64,000 nucleotides of DNA, taken from contig NZ_JOMH01000001.1 in assembly GCF_000711245.1 (NCBI RefSeq), positions 2,722,830-2,786,829 of the forward strand. Direction: 5' to 3'. Each line of letters starts with the position of its first letter. The stretch's first letter is position 1. Positions 25,279 to 35,117 of this stretch are shown here, one piece after another. A model generated the notes under the pieces. It searched no databases. It was not told where the DNA came from and saw nothing but the letters and a program-made list of their open reading frames with translations. The position numbers were made by a program, and so were the translations under genes. The stretch comes from Polycyclovorans algicola TG408 (GTDB lineage Bacteria > Pseudomonadota > Gammaproteobacteria > Nevskiales > Nevskiaceae).

Positions 25279-28200
25279 ATGGACAAGACGTTCGAACCCG
25301 CCGCAGTAGAAGCCCGTTGGCGCCAGAGCTGGGAGGCCGATGGCTGTTTTGCCGCAGGCCAGCACGCGCCGGGCGATGGCGCGCCTTACAGCATCATGAT
25401 TCCGCCGCCCAACGTCACCGGCACGCTGCATATGGGTCACGCCTTCCAGCACACCATCATGGATGCGCTGATTCGTCACGCCCGCATGAGCGGCAAAGAC
25501 ACGCTGTGGCAGCCCGGCACCGACCACGCGGGTATCGCCACGCAGATGGTGGTGGAGCGCAACCTCAAACAGGCCGGTGAACCGTCGCGCGCTGAACTGG
25601 GCCGGAAGCAATTTCTTGACAAGGTCTGGGAATGGAAGAAGTACTCGGCCGGCACCATCAGCGAACAGATTCGCCGCATGGGCTCGTCGGTGGACTGGTC
25701 GAGAGACATTTTCACGATGGGCAACCCTGAAAAACCGCGCGACCGATATCCAGAGGCGGTCATCGAGCACTTCGTCAAGCTGCATGAAGACGGACTGATC
25801 TATCGCGGCAAGCGGCTGGTCAACTGGGACCCGGTACTGCAAACCGCCATCTCGGACCTTGAAGTGGTGCAGGAAGACGAGAAGGGCCATCTATGGCACT
25901 TCCGCTACCCGCTGGCCGACGGCAGCGGGCATCTGGTGGTGGCTACCACCCGCCCCGAAACCATGCTCGGCGACACCGCCGTGGCGGTGCATCCCGAGGA
26001 TGAGCGTTTCAAACACCTGATCGGCAAGACCATTCGTCTGCCGTTGGTGGACCGCGAGATTCCCATCATTGGCGACGATTACGTTGATCCTGAGTTTGGC
26101 TCCGGCTGCGTGAAAATCACGCCGGCGCACGATTTCAACGACTGGCAAGTTGGATTGCGGCATGGTTTAAGAGCCATCAACCTCTTTACGAAATCAGCCC
26201 ATCTCAAGCGATCACAATTTGATGATATTGACTGGGGACAACGTGCAGAAGATCCACCAGGAGTTGTTCACACAGGACTTCAGTCAAAGCCTTACCCACC
26301 TGACCATCAGCATATCCCTGAGCAATACAGAGGGTTAGATCGCTTCGAGGCACGCGTGAGGATCGTCGCCGACATCGACGCCCTTGGCTTACTGGAGAAG
26401 GTCGAGGACCACACCCTTAAAGTGCCGCGTGGCGACCGCAGTGGCGCCGTGCTGGAGCCCTACCTCACCGACCAGTGGTTTGTGGACCTCACCCGCAAAA
26501 CGCTGGAAGACGGACGCCCCGGCGGCTGGGCCCAGATCACCCAACCTGCACTGGACGCGGTCGCATCCGGCCGTATCCAGTTCGTGCCCGACAACTGGAA
26601 GACCACCTACAACCACTGGCTCAATAACATCCAGGACTGGTGCATCAGTCGTCAGTTGTGGTGGGGTCACCGCATTCCCGCCTGGTACGACGCGGCAGGC
26701 AGGGTCTACGTCGGCCGCAGTGAAGCCGAGGTCCGTGCCAAACACGCGCTGGGGAACATCCCGCTGACCCAAGACGACGACGTCTTCGACACCTGGTTCT
26801 CGTCCGACATCTGGCCCTTCGCCACACTGGGCTGGCCAGAGAAAACCCCTGAGCTGAGCAAGTACTACCCGAGCGCGGTCCTGGTGACCGGCTTCGACAT
26901 TATCTTCTTCTGGGTCGCCCGCATGGTGATGATGGGCCAGTATTTCCAGCAGGAGGTGCCGTTCCGCGAGGTGTACATCACCGGGCTGGTGCGCGACCCC
27001 GAAGGCAACAAGATGTCCAAGTCCAAGGGCAATGTGCTGGACCCGCTGGACGTGGTGGACGGCATCACGCTCGATGATTTGGTCGCCAAGCGCACCACGG
27101 GCCTGATGCAGCCTGAAATGGCCGCCAAGATCGAAAAGAAATCCCGCAAGGATTACCCCGACGGCATCGCCGCCGTGGGCGTCGACGCGCTGCGCTTCAC
27201 GTTCGCCGCGCTCGCCACCCAGGGCCGGGACATCCGCTTCGACGCGAGTCGCGCCGAGGGCTATCGCAACTTCTGCAACAAGATCTGGAACGCCGCGCGC
27301 TTTGTGCTGATGCAGTGTGAAGACCAAGACTGCGGTCTGCTTTCATCCCCTCTCCCGCAAGCGGGAGAGGGCCAGGGAGAGGGCGTCGGCGCAGCCGACG
27401 GAAGCCTTTTGCGCGATGCGCAGCCCTCTCTCGCTCAAGCGAAAGAAGGGCATTACAGCCTCACCGCCGCCGACCGCTGGATCATTTCGCAGCTCCAGCG
27501 TGTGGAGCTTGAGGCCGCCGAGCACTTCAAGAACTACCGCTTCGACCTGCTGGCCACGGCGCTCTACCAGTTCATCTGGAACGAGTACTGCGACTGGTAT
27601 CTGGAGCTCTCGAAACCGGCGCTGCAAACCGGCACGCCCGAGCAGCAGCGCGGCACGCGGCGCACCCTGGTGCGGGTGCTGGAAACCGCGCTGCGCCTGC
27701 TGCACCCGATCATGCCGTTCCTCACCGAAGAGGTCTGGCAAAAGCTGGCGCCGCTCGCCGGCAAGACCGGCGCCACGATCATGCACCAGCCCTACCCGGT
27801 CGCCGACACCGCCAGGATCGATACGGCCGCCGAAGCCGACATCGACTGGCTGAAAACGGTGATTCTGGGCATTCGCCAGATTCGCGGCGAGATGGACCTA
27901 TCGCCCGGAAAACCCCTGCCGCTGCTGATCCAGAACGCCAGCGACACCGACCGTGCCCGACTGGCACGTCTGGAGGGTTCGATTCGCTTCCTTGCGCGAA
28001 TCGAGTCGGTCGAGATGGTCGGCGATGACGCCCCCGAATCGGCCGTGGCGCTGTGCGGCACGATGAAACTGCTGGTGCCCATGGCCGGGCTCATCGACAA
28101 GGAAGCCGAGCTGACCCGGCTGGACAAGGCCCTTGCCAAACTCAACGGTGATCGCGAAAAAACCGCTGCGCGCGTCGGGAATCCCAACTTCGGCAAAGCG

Positions 28201-28299
28201 CCCGAACATGTGCAGCAGCTGGCCCGCGACCTGCTGGCCAAACAGGATGCCGATCTGGCACAACTGGCGGCCCAACGTCGCCAAATCGAGGCCATGTAA
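25279..28299 (+). CDS. valS: Valyl-tRNA synthetase with two in-frame insertions
   Basis: Charges tRNA-Val and edits misacylated Thr. The product is 1006 residues, longer than the usual 900-960. HMGH is at 51-54 and KMSKS at 578-582. The CP1 editing domain includes [13 protein letters not shown] and [12 protein letters not shown]. The C-terminal coiled coil ends EAM. Two segments are odd. Residues about 294-356 come from AT-rich DNA and add roughly 40 residues before [13 protein letters not shown]. Residues about 689-725 are a translated palindromic repeat inserted just before LTAADRWI. Both preserve the frame, so the enzyme is probably active. TAATG overlap couples it to fxsA. Confidence 0.95.
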   Translation: MDKTFEPAAVEARWRQSWEADGCFAAGQHAPGDGAPYSIMIPPPNVTGTLHMGHAFQHTIMDALIRHARMSGKDTLWQPGTDHAGIATQMVVERNLKQAGEPSRAELGRKQFLDKVWEWKKYSAGTISEQIRRMGSSVDWSRDIFTMGNPEKPRDRYPEAVIEHFVKLHEDGLIYRGKRLVNWDPVLQTAISDLEVVQEDEKGHLWHFRYPLADGSGHLVVATTRPETMLGDTAVAVHPEDERFKHLIGKTIRLPLVDREIPIIGDDYVDPEFGSGCVKITPAHDFNDWQVGLRHGLRAINLFTKSAHLKRSQFDDIDWGQRAEDPPGVVHTGLQSKPYPPDHQHIPEQYRGLDRFEARVRIVADIDALGLLEKVEDHTLKVPRGDRSGAVLEPYLTDQWFVDLTRKTLEDGRPGGWAQITQPALDAVASGRIQFVPDNWKTTYNHWLNNIQDWCISRQLWWGHRIPAWYDAAGRVYVGRSEAEVRAKHALGNIPLTQDDDVFDTWFSSDIWPFATLGWPEKTPELSKYYPSAVLVTGFDIIFFWVARMVMMGQYFQQEVPFREVYITGLVRDPEGNKMSKSKGNVLDPLDVVDGITLDDLVAKRTTGLMQPEMAAKIEKKSRKDYPDGIAAVGVDALRFTFAALATQGRDIRFDASRAEGYRNFCNKIWNAARFVLMQCEDQDCGLLSSPLPQAGEGQGEGVGAADGSLLRDAQPSLAQAKEGHYSLTAADRWIISQLQRVELEAAEHFKNYRFDLLATALYQFIWNEYCDWYLELSKPALQTGTPEQQRGTRRTLVRVLETALRLLHPIMPFLTEEVWQKLAPLAGKTGATIMHQPYPVADTARIDTAAEADIDWLKTVILGIRQIRGEMDLSPGKPLPLLIQNASDTDRARLARLEGSIRFLARIESVEMVGDDAPESAVALCGTMKLLVPMAGLIDKEAELTRLDKALAKLNGDREKTAARVGNPNFGKAPEHVQQLARDLLAKQDADLAQLAAQRRQIEAM
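26155..26350 (+). other. AT-rich insertion-like segment inside valS
   Basis: About 190 bp with visibly lower GC than flanking valS, using codons such as AAA, TTA, AGA, CCA and CAT that are rare around it. It encodes [20 protein letters not shown] and about 20 more residues between INLFT and [13 protein letters not shown]. In other ValS proteins this junction is short. It looks like a foreign or recombined patch within the editing domain. Confidence 0.6.
27344..27451. repeat. Palindromic intergenic-type repeat inserted in frame in valS
   Basis: About 108 bp holding an 11-bp-stem hairpin with a 2-nt loop (CCCTCTCCCGC/GCGGGAGAGGG, 27348-27371), a 7-bp-stem hairpin (CGTCGGC/GCCGACG, 27384-27400) and an imperfect terminal hairpin (27424-27450). 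This CCTCTCCC-type motif is a common dispersed intergenic repeat in Proteobacteria. Here it is translated as about 36 residues ([20 protein letters not shown] and onward) between the catalytic core and the anticodon-binding domain. Confidence 0.75.
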
Positions 28300-28712
28300 T
28301 GCCGCTGCTGATGCTGTTCGTGTTCGTCGCCACCGAAATCTGGCTGTTGGTGGAACTGGTGAACCGCTTTGGTGCCGGGCCCATCTTCGGGTGGATTTTT
28401 CTCACCGGTCTGTTGGGTGTGTGGACCATCAAACACACCGGTCTGAATGCGCTGCGCAAGGTGCAGATCGCGGCAGCGCAGGGCGAGCTGCCCCAGGCAT
28501 CGCCCCTCGCCGACCTGATGAAGCTGGTCGGCGGATTGATGTTTCTGCTGCCCGGTGTCATTTCCGATGTCATCGGCGCAACGCTGGTGTTGGGTGGCAG
28601 TCTTCGAGAACGGCTCGCCGGGCGGCTACAGAGCGGCATCGCCAAGGCTCGACCGGATTTGCGGCGACCTGTCATTCTTGAAGGCGAGTACAAAGCGCAA
28701 AATGATGATTAA
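28299..28712 (+). CDS. fxsA: FxsA family membrane protein
   Basis: The product is 137 residues. Two hydrophobic segments ([20 protein letters not shown] and IFGWIFLTGLLGVWTI) are followed by a loop with GELPQASPLADLMKLVGGLM and a third span ending LLPGVISDVIGATLVL. E. coli FxsA modifies exclusion of phage T7 by the F plasmid; the normal role is unclear. The ATG overlaps the valS stop (TAATG), so the two are coupled. The charged C-terminal tail is cytoplasmic. Confidence 0.9.
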   Translation: MPLLMLFVFVATEIWLLVELVNRFGAGPIFGWIFLTGLLGVWTIKHTGLNALRKVQIAAAQGELPQASPLADLMKLVGGLMFLLPGVISDVIGATLVLGGSLRERLAGRLQSGIAKARPDLRRPVILEGEYKAQNDD

Positions 28713-28772
28713 GCAGTGGTGCGGATGAGGTTTCGCATCATCGCCGTCGAGCCCAAAACCAAAGTCTCTACA

Positions 28773-29300
28773 ATGAAAAATTGGCACGCGTATGTTTTTG
28801 CTGCACTCATTTCGTCACTGCCGTTGACCGCCCACGCCAAGGCCAAACCGGGCGAACTGGAAATTCTCGGTTACATCGAAAAGGTCCGTTTCGACAATCC
28901 CGATATTGAACTCAAGGCCAAGCTCGACACCGGCGCCACCACCTCATCCCTGAACGCGATCAACAAAGAGCCGTTCGAGAAAGATGGCGAAGAGTGGATT
29001 CGCTTCGACATCATCGACCCGGAAGACGAAGACAACCTGATCGGCTTTGAGGCGCCGGTGGTGCGAACGGTGCGCATTCGCCGCCATGATGCCGCGCCGC
29101 ACGTCCGCCCGGTCGTCGAGTTGGGCATGTGTGTTGGACACGTGTACCAAGTGGCACAATTCAGCCTCACGGACCGAACCGATTTCAACTACCAAGTCTT
29201 GGTCGGCCGTAACTTTCTTAAAGGACACATCGTCGTGGATTCCGGCAGCCGTTACGAAACCAAACCCGAATGCAAACCGGCCAAGGGCGATAAAGGCTGA
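28773..29300 (+). CDS. Secreted retropepsin-like protease (PF05618, RimB-like)
   Basis: The product is 175 residues with a signal peptide (MKNWHAYVFAALISSLPLTA, cut near AHA). The aspartyl-protease motif is KLDTGATTSSL (Asp52-Thr-Gly). Later FNYQVLVGRNFLKGHIVVD forms the flap and core of this family. PF05618 members were named ATP-dependent zinc proteases, but the DTG motif points to retropepsins. It is the first gene of a three-gene operon, overlapping the next by 1 bp (TGATG). With an ATP-grasp ligase downstream it may trim or process the peptide-type product. The substrate is unknown. Confidence 0.85.
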   Translation: MKNWHAYVFAALISSLPLTAHAKAKPGELEILGYIEKVRFDNPDIELKAKLDTGATTSSLNAINKEPFEKDGEEWIRFDIIDPEDEDNLIGFEAPVVRTVRIRRHDAAPHVRPVVELGMCVGHVYQVAQFSLTDRTDFNYQVLVGRNFLKGHIVVDSGSRYETKPECKPAKGDKG

Positions 29301-30814
29301 TGAAATGGCATGTCCTGGTACTGGCGGCGATGCTGATGCTCACCGCCCTTGGAATCGCTGGCTACAAATGGCAAGTACTGGGATATCCCGTCAAGCCTGA
29401 TGCGTCGATTGACACTTGGCTGGTCGAAGCCAAGCTGAGCTTCGAAGCCATCGGTGGTGCCACGCGCGCTGCCTTGAACGTGCCCGTCGACCCACCCGGC
29501 TATACCGTGCTGGACGAAAACTTCATCTCGCGCGGCTACGGCCTGTCGACAGAATCGGCCGGCACCTCACGCCGCGCCGTCTGGACCACCCGTCGCACCG
29601 CCGGCAGCCAAGCCCTCTATTACCGTGCCCGCGTCGTGCGCAGCACCGAGCCGCGCCCGCCTGAGGGCTTGCCAGCGCTGGCGAAGGTCCCCGAGTACGA
29701 AGAGCCGTTTGGGGCCGCGGTGCTGGCCGTACTCGACGACGTGCGTGCCCGCAGCGCCGACATTTTTTCGTTCGCGACGGCTCTGGTGATGGAGCTCAAC
29801 GCCACCCAGCCCAGCCCCAACGTCACGCTGCTGATCGACGGCGCCAACACGGCGGAAGAGAAAGCGGCGCTGGCGGTGCAGATGCTGGCCAGTGCACGCA
29901 TCCCGGCGCGCAAGGTCTATGGGTTGCCGCTGGTCGATGGCGCGCGCGACATCCAGCCGCGCACCTGGCTGCAGGTCAACAACGGCGAACGCTGGCAGAC
30001 GCTGGACCCGTTGACCGGCGCCATCGGTCTGCCCGACGACGTGCTGTTGTGGTGGCAAGGTGAGGCGCCGCTGTTTGAGGTCACCCGGTCGCGCAATGCG
30101 GTCGCGCAATTCTCTGCGATCAAGAGCGTCGAGCCGGCACTGAGCACGGCTGCATCACGCTCGCGCGCCGAGCAGGCGTCGCTGTCCAAGGTGTCGCTGC
30201 TGGACCTGCCGGTGCAAACCCAGAACCTTTACCGGGTTCTGTTGCTGATTCCACTGGGCGCGCTGCTGATCGTGATGCTGCGCAACATCATTGGTGTGCA
30301 GACCTTCGGTACGTTCATGCCGGTGCTCATCGCCCTGTCGTTTCGCGAAACCCAATTGGTCGGCGGCGTGGTGCTGTTCACCCTGATCGTCGCGCTGGGG
30401 CTGACCATCCGCTTTTATCTGGAACGGCTGAAGCTGCTGCTGGTGCCACGCCTTGCGGCCGTGGTCATCACCGTGATTCTGCTGATGGCCTTGGTCACCA
30501 TCGCTTCGCATCGCATGAATCTTGAAATTGGCCTGTCGGTGGCGCTGTTCCCGATGGTGATTCTGGCCATGACCATTGAGCGCATGTCCATCGTCTGGGA
30601 AGAACTCGGTGCGGGTGACGCCATTCGCCAGGGCATTGGCAGCCTGATCGTCGCGGCCGCGTGTTACCTGTTGATGTTCCACCCGCAGGTCGAACATCTG
30701 GTGTTCGTGTTCCCTGAACTGCTGTTACTGGTGTTGGGCATCACGCTGTTGGTGGGCCGCTACACCGGCTACCGGCTCACCGAGTTGCGTCGCTTCCGGG
30801 ACCTGGCCAAATAA
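29300..30814 (+). CDS. Inactive transglutaminase fused to seven-helix membrane domain
   Basis: The product is 504 residues. An N-terminal span (VLVLAAMLMLTALGIAGY) leads to a periplasmic domain (about 25-300) resembling a transglutaminase without an evident Cys-His-Asp triad; it includes LASARIPARKVYGLPL and TWLQVNNGERWQTLDP. The C-terminal half (about 308-490) has about seven hydrophobic helices, such as VLLLIPLGALLIVMLRNIIG and VVITVILLMALVTIASH. This matches the Transglut_i_TM plus 7TM_transglut families. It is tightly packed between the retropepsin and the ATP-grasp gene. It may recognise a peptide ligand and signal or scaffold the ligase. Confidence 0.88.
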   Translation: MKWHVLVLAAMLMLTALGIAGYKWQVLGYPVKPDASIDTWLVEAKLSFEAIGGATRAALNVPVDPPGYTVLDENFISRGYGLSTESAGTSRRAVWTTRRTAGSQALYYRARVVRSTEPRPPEGLPALAKVPEYEEPFGAAVLAVLDDVRARSADIFSFATALVMELNATQPSPNVTLLIDGANTAEEKAALAVQMLASARIPARKVYGLPLVDGARDIQPRTWLQVNNGERWQTLDPLTGAIGLPDDVLLWWQGEAPLFEVTRSRNAVAQFSAIKSVEPALSTAASRSRAEQASLSKVSLLDLPVQTQNLYRVLLLIPLGALLIVMLRNIIGVQTFGTFMPVLIALSFRETQLVGGVVLFTLIVALGLTIRFYLERLKLLLVPRLAAVVITVILLMALVTIASHRMNLEIGLSVALFPMVILAMTIERMSIVWEELGAGDAIRQGIGSLIVAAACYLLMFHPQVEHLVFVFPELLLLVLGITLLVGRYTGYRLTELRRFRDLAK

Positions 30815-31771
30815 ATGTACTTCGCATGGCCAGGCAAGCTGAAGCGGCTGGGCGTGGTCGGCCTGAACCAACGCAACGGCGATTACATTTCGCAGCTCAA
30901 TCGGCGTAGCGACTATCCCAAGGTCGACAACAAGCTCATCACCAAGCAGCTTGCCGTGGACGCCGGCATCGCCGTCCCCGAGCTTTACGGCGTGGTCGAA
31001 ACCAATCATGACGCGCAGCGCCTGGCCAGCCTGCTCGCGCCCTATCAGGACTTCGTCATCAAGCCCGCCCATGGCTCCGGCGGCGAAGGTATTGTCGTAA
31101 TCGATGGCCGGCAGGGTCGACTGTTCCGCAAGGCCAGCGGCCAATTGGTCACGCTGGAGTCGCTGGAGCACCACGTCGGCAACATTCTCAGTGGCATGTA
31201 CAGCCTCGGTGGCCAGCCCGACCACGCGATGATCGAATATCGCGTGCGCTTTGATCCGCTGTTCAAGGACATCACCTACCAGGGTGTGCCCGACATCCGC
31301 ACCATCGTCTTCAAGGGCTATCCGGTGATGGCCATGGTGCGGCTGCCCACCCGCAGCTCTGATGGCAAGGCCAACCTGCATCAGGGTGCGGTCGGCGCGG
31401 GCATCAACATCGCAACCGGCGTGACCCACCACGGCGTCTTCAACAGCATGAAGATTGACCATCATCCCGATACCGGCCATGCCATTGGCGGCCACGCGAT
31501 TCCACAATGGGACGTGCTGCTGCGGCTGGCAGCCGGCTGCTTTGAGCTGACCGGGCTCGGGTACCTTGGCGTTGACGTGGTGCTGGATGCCGACAAGGGC
31601 CCGCTGATTCTCGAACTCAACGCCCGCCCTGGTTTGGCCATCCAAATTGCCAATGGCACCGGTCTGGCGCCTTACCTGCGCAAGATCGAACGCGATGGCA
31701 ATCCGAAAGCGTCGGTGGAAGACCGCGTCAGCTACGTCGAGCGCACCCTGGCCGACACGCCGGCTGATTGA
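30815..31771 (+). CDS. ATP-grasp ligase, alpha-L-glutamate ligase-like
   Basis: The product is 318 residues. The ATP-grasp fold shows FVIKPAHGSGGEGIVVIDG (phosphate loop and lysine), MIEYRVRFDPLF, DIRTIVFKGYPVMAMVRLP and the metal-binding end LILELNARPGLAIQ. It resembles RimK-like ligases that add amino acids such as glutamate to a carboxyl group. The ATG follows directly after the upstream TAA, so the three genes form one transcript. It has no signal peptide, so it acts in the cytoplasm while its partners are periplasmic or in the membrane. Product and acceptor are unknown. Confidence 0.88.
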   Translation: MYFAWPGKLKRLGVVGLNQRNGDYISQLNRRSDYPKVDNKLITKQLAVDAGIAVPELYGVVETNHDAQRLASLLAPYQDFVIKPAHGSGGEGIVVIDGRQGRLFRKASGQLVTLESLEHHVGNILSGMYSLGGQPDHAMIEYRVRFDPLFKDITYQGVPDIRTIVFKGYPVMAMVRLPTRSSDGKANLHQGAVGAGINIATGVTHHGVFNSMKIDHHPDTGHAIGGHAIPQWDVLLRLAAGCFELTGLGYLGVDVVLDADKGPLILELNARPGLAIQIANGTGLAPYLRKIERDGNPKASVEDRVSYVERTLADTPAD

Positions 31772-31863
31772 ACGACAGCGGTAACGTCAGACGCTCCGGC
31801 ATTGATTAAAGTGGGTCACCACCAACGCGACGTCCTTCGCCAACCGCCGGAGTCACCCGCCCC

Positions 31864-32820
31864 ATGAGCAACACCAAAGCCCTTTCGCCCGGCATTTCGG
31901 ACTCCCGCGACTGCCCGGCCTGTCCCGGCAAGCCGGTGCTGCAGCGCCTCGCCACCCGCGACGCCGTGCTCGGCGCTGGCCTGACCATCCGCCGCGCCCT
32001 GCCGAACCCCGAGCGCCGCATGATTGGCGCGTGGTGCTTTCTCGACCACGCCGGGCCAATGGCTTACGGCCATGGCCAGGGCATCAAAGTGGGGCCCCAT
32101 CCGCACATCGGCCTGCAGACCTTTTCGTGGATGATCGACGGCGAAATCTTTCACCGCGACAGCCTCGGCACCGAACAGATCATCCGCCGTGGACAGGTCA
32201 ACCTGATGACCGCCGGGCGCGGCATCGCCCACTCCGAGGATGCGGTGAATGATGATCCTGGCAACCTGCATCTGGCACAGCTGTGGATTGCCCTGCCCGA
32301 CGCCGTTCGACATTGTGAACCCGCGTTCGAGCACTTCCCCGACCTGCCGCTGATCAACCGCGACGGGTTTCAACTGACGGTGCTGGCCGGCGAACTGCTG
32401 GGTCATGAAGCGCCCGGTCGCTTCCACACGCCATTGCTCGGCGTTGACCTACAGGCCGACGCAGCGGCCGCCACCCAAGTCCCCCTGCGGCCCGACTTCG
32501 AGCACGGCGTGCTGGTGCTGCGCGGCCAGGTCACGGTGGAAGGTGACGCCATTGCGCCCGGCACCCTGCTCTATCTGGGCACCGGGCGCCGCGACGTGCA
32601 GGTGTCATGCACCGAGTCCTGCCAACTGTTGTTCCTGGGCGGCGCCCCGTTTGAAGAGCGCATTCTGCTGTGGTGGAACTTCGTCGGCCGCACCCAGGCC
32701 GAGATTGAAAAAGCCACCGACGACTGGAATGCCGGGCAAGGCTTCGGCGCCGTCATCGGCAGTCCTTCTCCGCCCTTGGTCGCGCCTGACCTGACCGGCC
32801 TCCACCTCAAAACCCGGTGA
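31864..32820 (+). CDS. Pirin family protein
   Basis: Bicupin metalloprotein of 318 residues. The N-terminal cupin has the metal ligands in KVGPHPHIGLQTFSWMIDGE and the pirin signature with RGQVNLMTAGRGIAHSED. The C-terminal cupin (from about residue 180) ends with LFLGGAPFEERILLWWNFV and YGAVIG-like FGAVIG. Bacterial pirins include quercetinase-like dioxygenases and metabolic regulators; which applies here is unknown. The next gene follows within 8 bp, suggesting a small redox-stress operon with OsmC. Confidence 0.9.
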   Translation: MSNTKALSPGISDSRDCPACPGKPVLQRLATRDAVLGAGLTIRRALPNPERRMIGAWCFLDHAGPMAYGHGQGIKVGPHPHIGLQTFSWMIDGEIFHRDSLGTEQIIRRGQVNLMTAGRGIAHSEDAVNDDPGNLHLAQLWIALPDAVRHCEPAFEHFPDLPLINRDGFQLTVLAGELLGHEAPGRFHTPLLGVDLQADAAAATQVPLRPDFEHGVLVLRGQVTVEGDAIAPGTLLYLGTGRRDVQVSCTESCQLLFLGGAPFEERILLWWNFVGRTQAEIEKATDDWNAGQGFGAVIGSPSPPLVAPDLTGLHLKTR

Positions 32821-32828
32821 CCCATCAG

Positions 32829-33236
32829 ATGAAAGCCATTGCCGCCACATCGGTCCGCGCCGCCGCTGACGCCGCGCCCTACCGTAACGAGGTCACCGCC
32901 GGTCGCCACACGCTGGTGGCCGACGAACCCGCGTCCGCAGGCGGTCAGAACGCCGGGCCCGCGCCCTACGAGTACCTCCTGGCTGGCCTCGGTGCCTGCA
33001 CGGTGATGACGCTGACCATGTATGCCGAGCGCAAGGGCTGGCAGCTCGGCAACATCGATCTGGATCTGCGTCTGCTGAAAGACAAAGAGGGTGCCACCCA
33101 CATTGAGCGCGACCTGCGTTGCAGTGCCGAACTCAGCCCGGAACAGTGGGCACGCCTGCTCGACATCTGCAGCAAGACCCCGGTCACCAAAACCCTGATG
33201 GCCGGTGCGACCATTCGCACCCAGCGCGTCGACTGA
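32829..33236 (+). CDS. OsmC family peroxiredoxin-like protein
   Basis: The product is 135 residues. The family pattern is AGRHTLVADEP, GPAPYEYLLAGLGACTVMTL with the resolving-side Cys, and LLDICSKTPVTKTL with the peroxidatic-region Cys. OsmC/Ohr proteins reduce organic hydroperoxides. The first Cys is in the LGACT position, consistent with the OsmC/YhfA branch. A GTG at 32817 overlapping the pirin stop is an alternative start, adding four residues. It lies between pirin and the Kef-type antiporter. Confidence 0.87.
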   Translation: MKAIAATSVRAAADAAPYRNEVTAGRHTLVADEPASAGGQNAGPAPYEYLLAGLGACTVMTLTMYAERKGWQLGNIDLDLRLLKDKEGATHIERDLRCSAELSPEQWARLLDICSKTPVTKTLMAGATIRTQRVD

Positions 33237-33245
33237 GCAGACACC

Positions 33246-35063
33246 ATGGCGGCTGAAGGGTATGTGCCGGAGTTGACCAAGGCGGTGTCGCTGCTCGGCG
33301 CCGCACTGGTTGCCGTGCCGCTGTTTCGCAAACTCAAACTCGGCTCGGTGCTCGGCTACATCGTCGCCGGCGTGATCATCGGCCCCTTCGGCCTGAAGCT
33401 GTTCGTCGATCCCGACGCCATTCTTCACGTCGCCGAACTGGGCGTGGTGATGTTTCTGTTCGTCATCGGCCTGGAGATGCAGCCGTCCAAATTATGGAAG
33501 CTGCGCGGGGACATCTTCGGCCTCGGCGCCGCACAGGTCGCGGCCTGCGGTGCACTGCTGACCGGCGCCGGCGTGTTGCTGGGGCTGCCGCCGCTGGTGG
33601 CCTTCGTTGGCGGCATGGGTTTTACCCTGTCATCGACCGCGATCGTCTTCCAGATGTTGGGCGAGCGCGGCGAAACCGCCACGCCGCAGGGCCAGCGCGT
33701 GGTGTCGATTTTGCTGCTTGAAGACCTGGCCATCGTGCCGCTGCTGGCGCTGGTGGCCTTCCTGGCGCCCGGCACCGTCGAGACCACCGCTGCCGAGCGT
33801 AGCCAGGAAATCGCCCTCGCGGTGGGCGCCATCGTCGCGCTGGTGGTGATCGGCCGCTGGCTGCTGAATCCGCTGTTCAGGGTGCTGGCCGCGGCCAAGG
33901 CGCGCGAAATGATGACCGCCGCCGCGCTGCTGATCGTGCTCGGCGCGGCACTGCTGATGGAGCTGGGCGGGTTGTCGATGGCGATGGGCGCGTTTCTGGC
34001 CGGGGTGCTGCTGTCTGAATCGACCTTCCGCCACCAGCTGGAGGCCGACGTCGAGCCATTTCGCGGCATCCTGCTTGGCCTGTTCTTTCTGGCCGTTGGC
34101 ATGTCGCTCAACCTGCTGCTGGTGCAGCAGGCGTGGCTGACCGTGGCGCTGTGGGTGCTGGGCTTGAGCGCCGTCAAGATGCTGGCCATTTATGTCGTTG
34201 CGCGGGGATTGCGCGCCGGGCATCACGAGGGGCTGTACCGCGCGGTGATGCTCGGTCAGGGCGGCGAGTTTGCCTTCGTGCTGTTCGCGGCGGCGGCCGG
34301 CAACGGCATCCTCGATGCCCAGACCAACGCCCTGCTCACCGCCACGGTGATTCTGTCGATGGTGCTGACGCCGCTGATGGTGCTGCTGATGGGCAGACAC
34401 CTGAAGCCGCCTGCCGCCGCGCACGACCTGACCGACGTCGAGGCCGCCAACGGCCTGCACGGCCAGGTGCTGATGATCGGTTTTGGCCGTTTTGGCCAGG
34501 TTGCCAGCCAGTCGCTGCTGGCACATGGCATCAATATCGCCATCATCGAATCCAACCCCGACCGTATTCGCGATGCCGCCAACTTTGGCTTCAAGATTTA
34601 TTACGGCGACGGCACCCGGCTCGACATCCTCCATGCCTCGGGCGCCGGCCACGCCGACGCGATTCTGGTTTGCACCGACGAAGCCACCACGACCCATCAC
34701 ATCGTGCATTTGCTGAAAGCCGAGTTTCCGCTGGTCAAGGTCATGGCGCGCGCGTACGACCGGGGACACGCACTGCAGCTCATTCAACAGGGGGTCGACT
34801 ATCAGTTGCGCGAAACCGTCGAATCGGCCCACGTTTTCGGTGAAGCCGCACTGCGCGTGTTGGGCGTTGACGAAGACACCGCCCGTAGCGTCGCCGCCGA
34901 CATGCGCCGCCGCGACATCGAGCGCCTTGAGCTGCAAGTGCTGGGCGATGTCTATTCCGGCAAGGACCTGCTGGCCAACAACACCCTGCCCGCCGCACCG
35001 CTGACCACGCCGCGCAGCGAGGGGCAGGTCATCGACACGGCCGAGCCGAAACCCGAGCGCTGA
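33246..35063 (+). CDS. CPA2 monovalent cation:proton antiporter, KefB/KefC-like
   Basis: Inner-membrane potassium/proton antiporter. The product is 605 residues. About 12 spans occupy residues 1-385, with FVIGLEMQPSKLW, GFTLSSTAIVFQML and LLEDLAIVPLLALV, typical of the CPA2 family. The Rossmann TrkA-N domain (about 405-525) has VLMIGFGRFGQVASQSLLA and IIESNPDRI. In E. coli, KefB and KefC are gated by glutathione adducts. The position after pirin and OsmC genes fits electrophile or oxidative-stress defence. No KefF/KefG-type ancillary oxidoreductase lies nearby. Confidence 0.92.
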   Translation: MAAEGYVPELTKAVSLLGAALVAVPLFRKLKLGSVLGYIVAGVIIGPFGLKLFVDPDAILHVAELGVVMFLFVIGLEMQPSKLWKLRGDIFGLGAAQVAACGALLTGAGVLLGLPPLVAFVGGMGFTLSSTAIVFQMLGERGETATPQGQRVVSILLLEDLAIVPLLALVAFLAPGTVETTAAERSQEIALAVGAIVALVVIGRWLLNPLFRVLAAAKAREMMTAAALLIVLGAALLMELGGLSMAMGAFLAGVLLSESTFRHQLEADVEPFRGILLGLFFLAVGMSLNLLLVQQAWLTVALWVLGLSAVKMLAIYVVARGLRAGHHEGLYRAVMLGQGGEFAFVLFAAAAGNGILDAQTNALLTATVILSMVLTPLMVLLMGRHLKPPAAAHDLTDVEAANGLHGQVLMIGFGRFGQVASQSLLAHGINIAIIESNPDRIRDAANFGFKIYYGDGTRLDILHASGAGHADAILVCTDEATTTHHIVHLLKAEFPLVKVMARAYDRGHALQLIQQGVDYQLRETVESAHVFGEAALRVLGVDEDTARSVAADMRRRDIERLELQVLGDVYSGKDLLANNTLPAAPLTTPRSEGQVIDTAEPKPER

Positions 35064-35117
35064 AGTCACGGGCTCTATACTGCCGCTCCGCCCGACCGCG
35101 AAGACATTCCGTCACCC

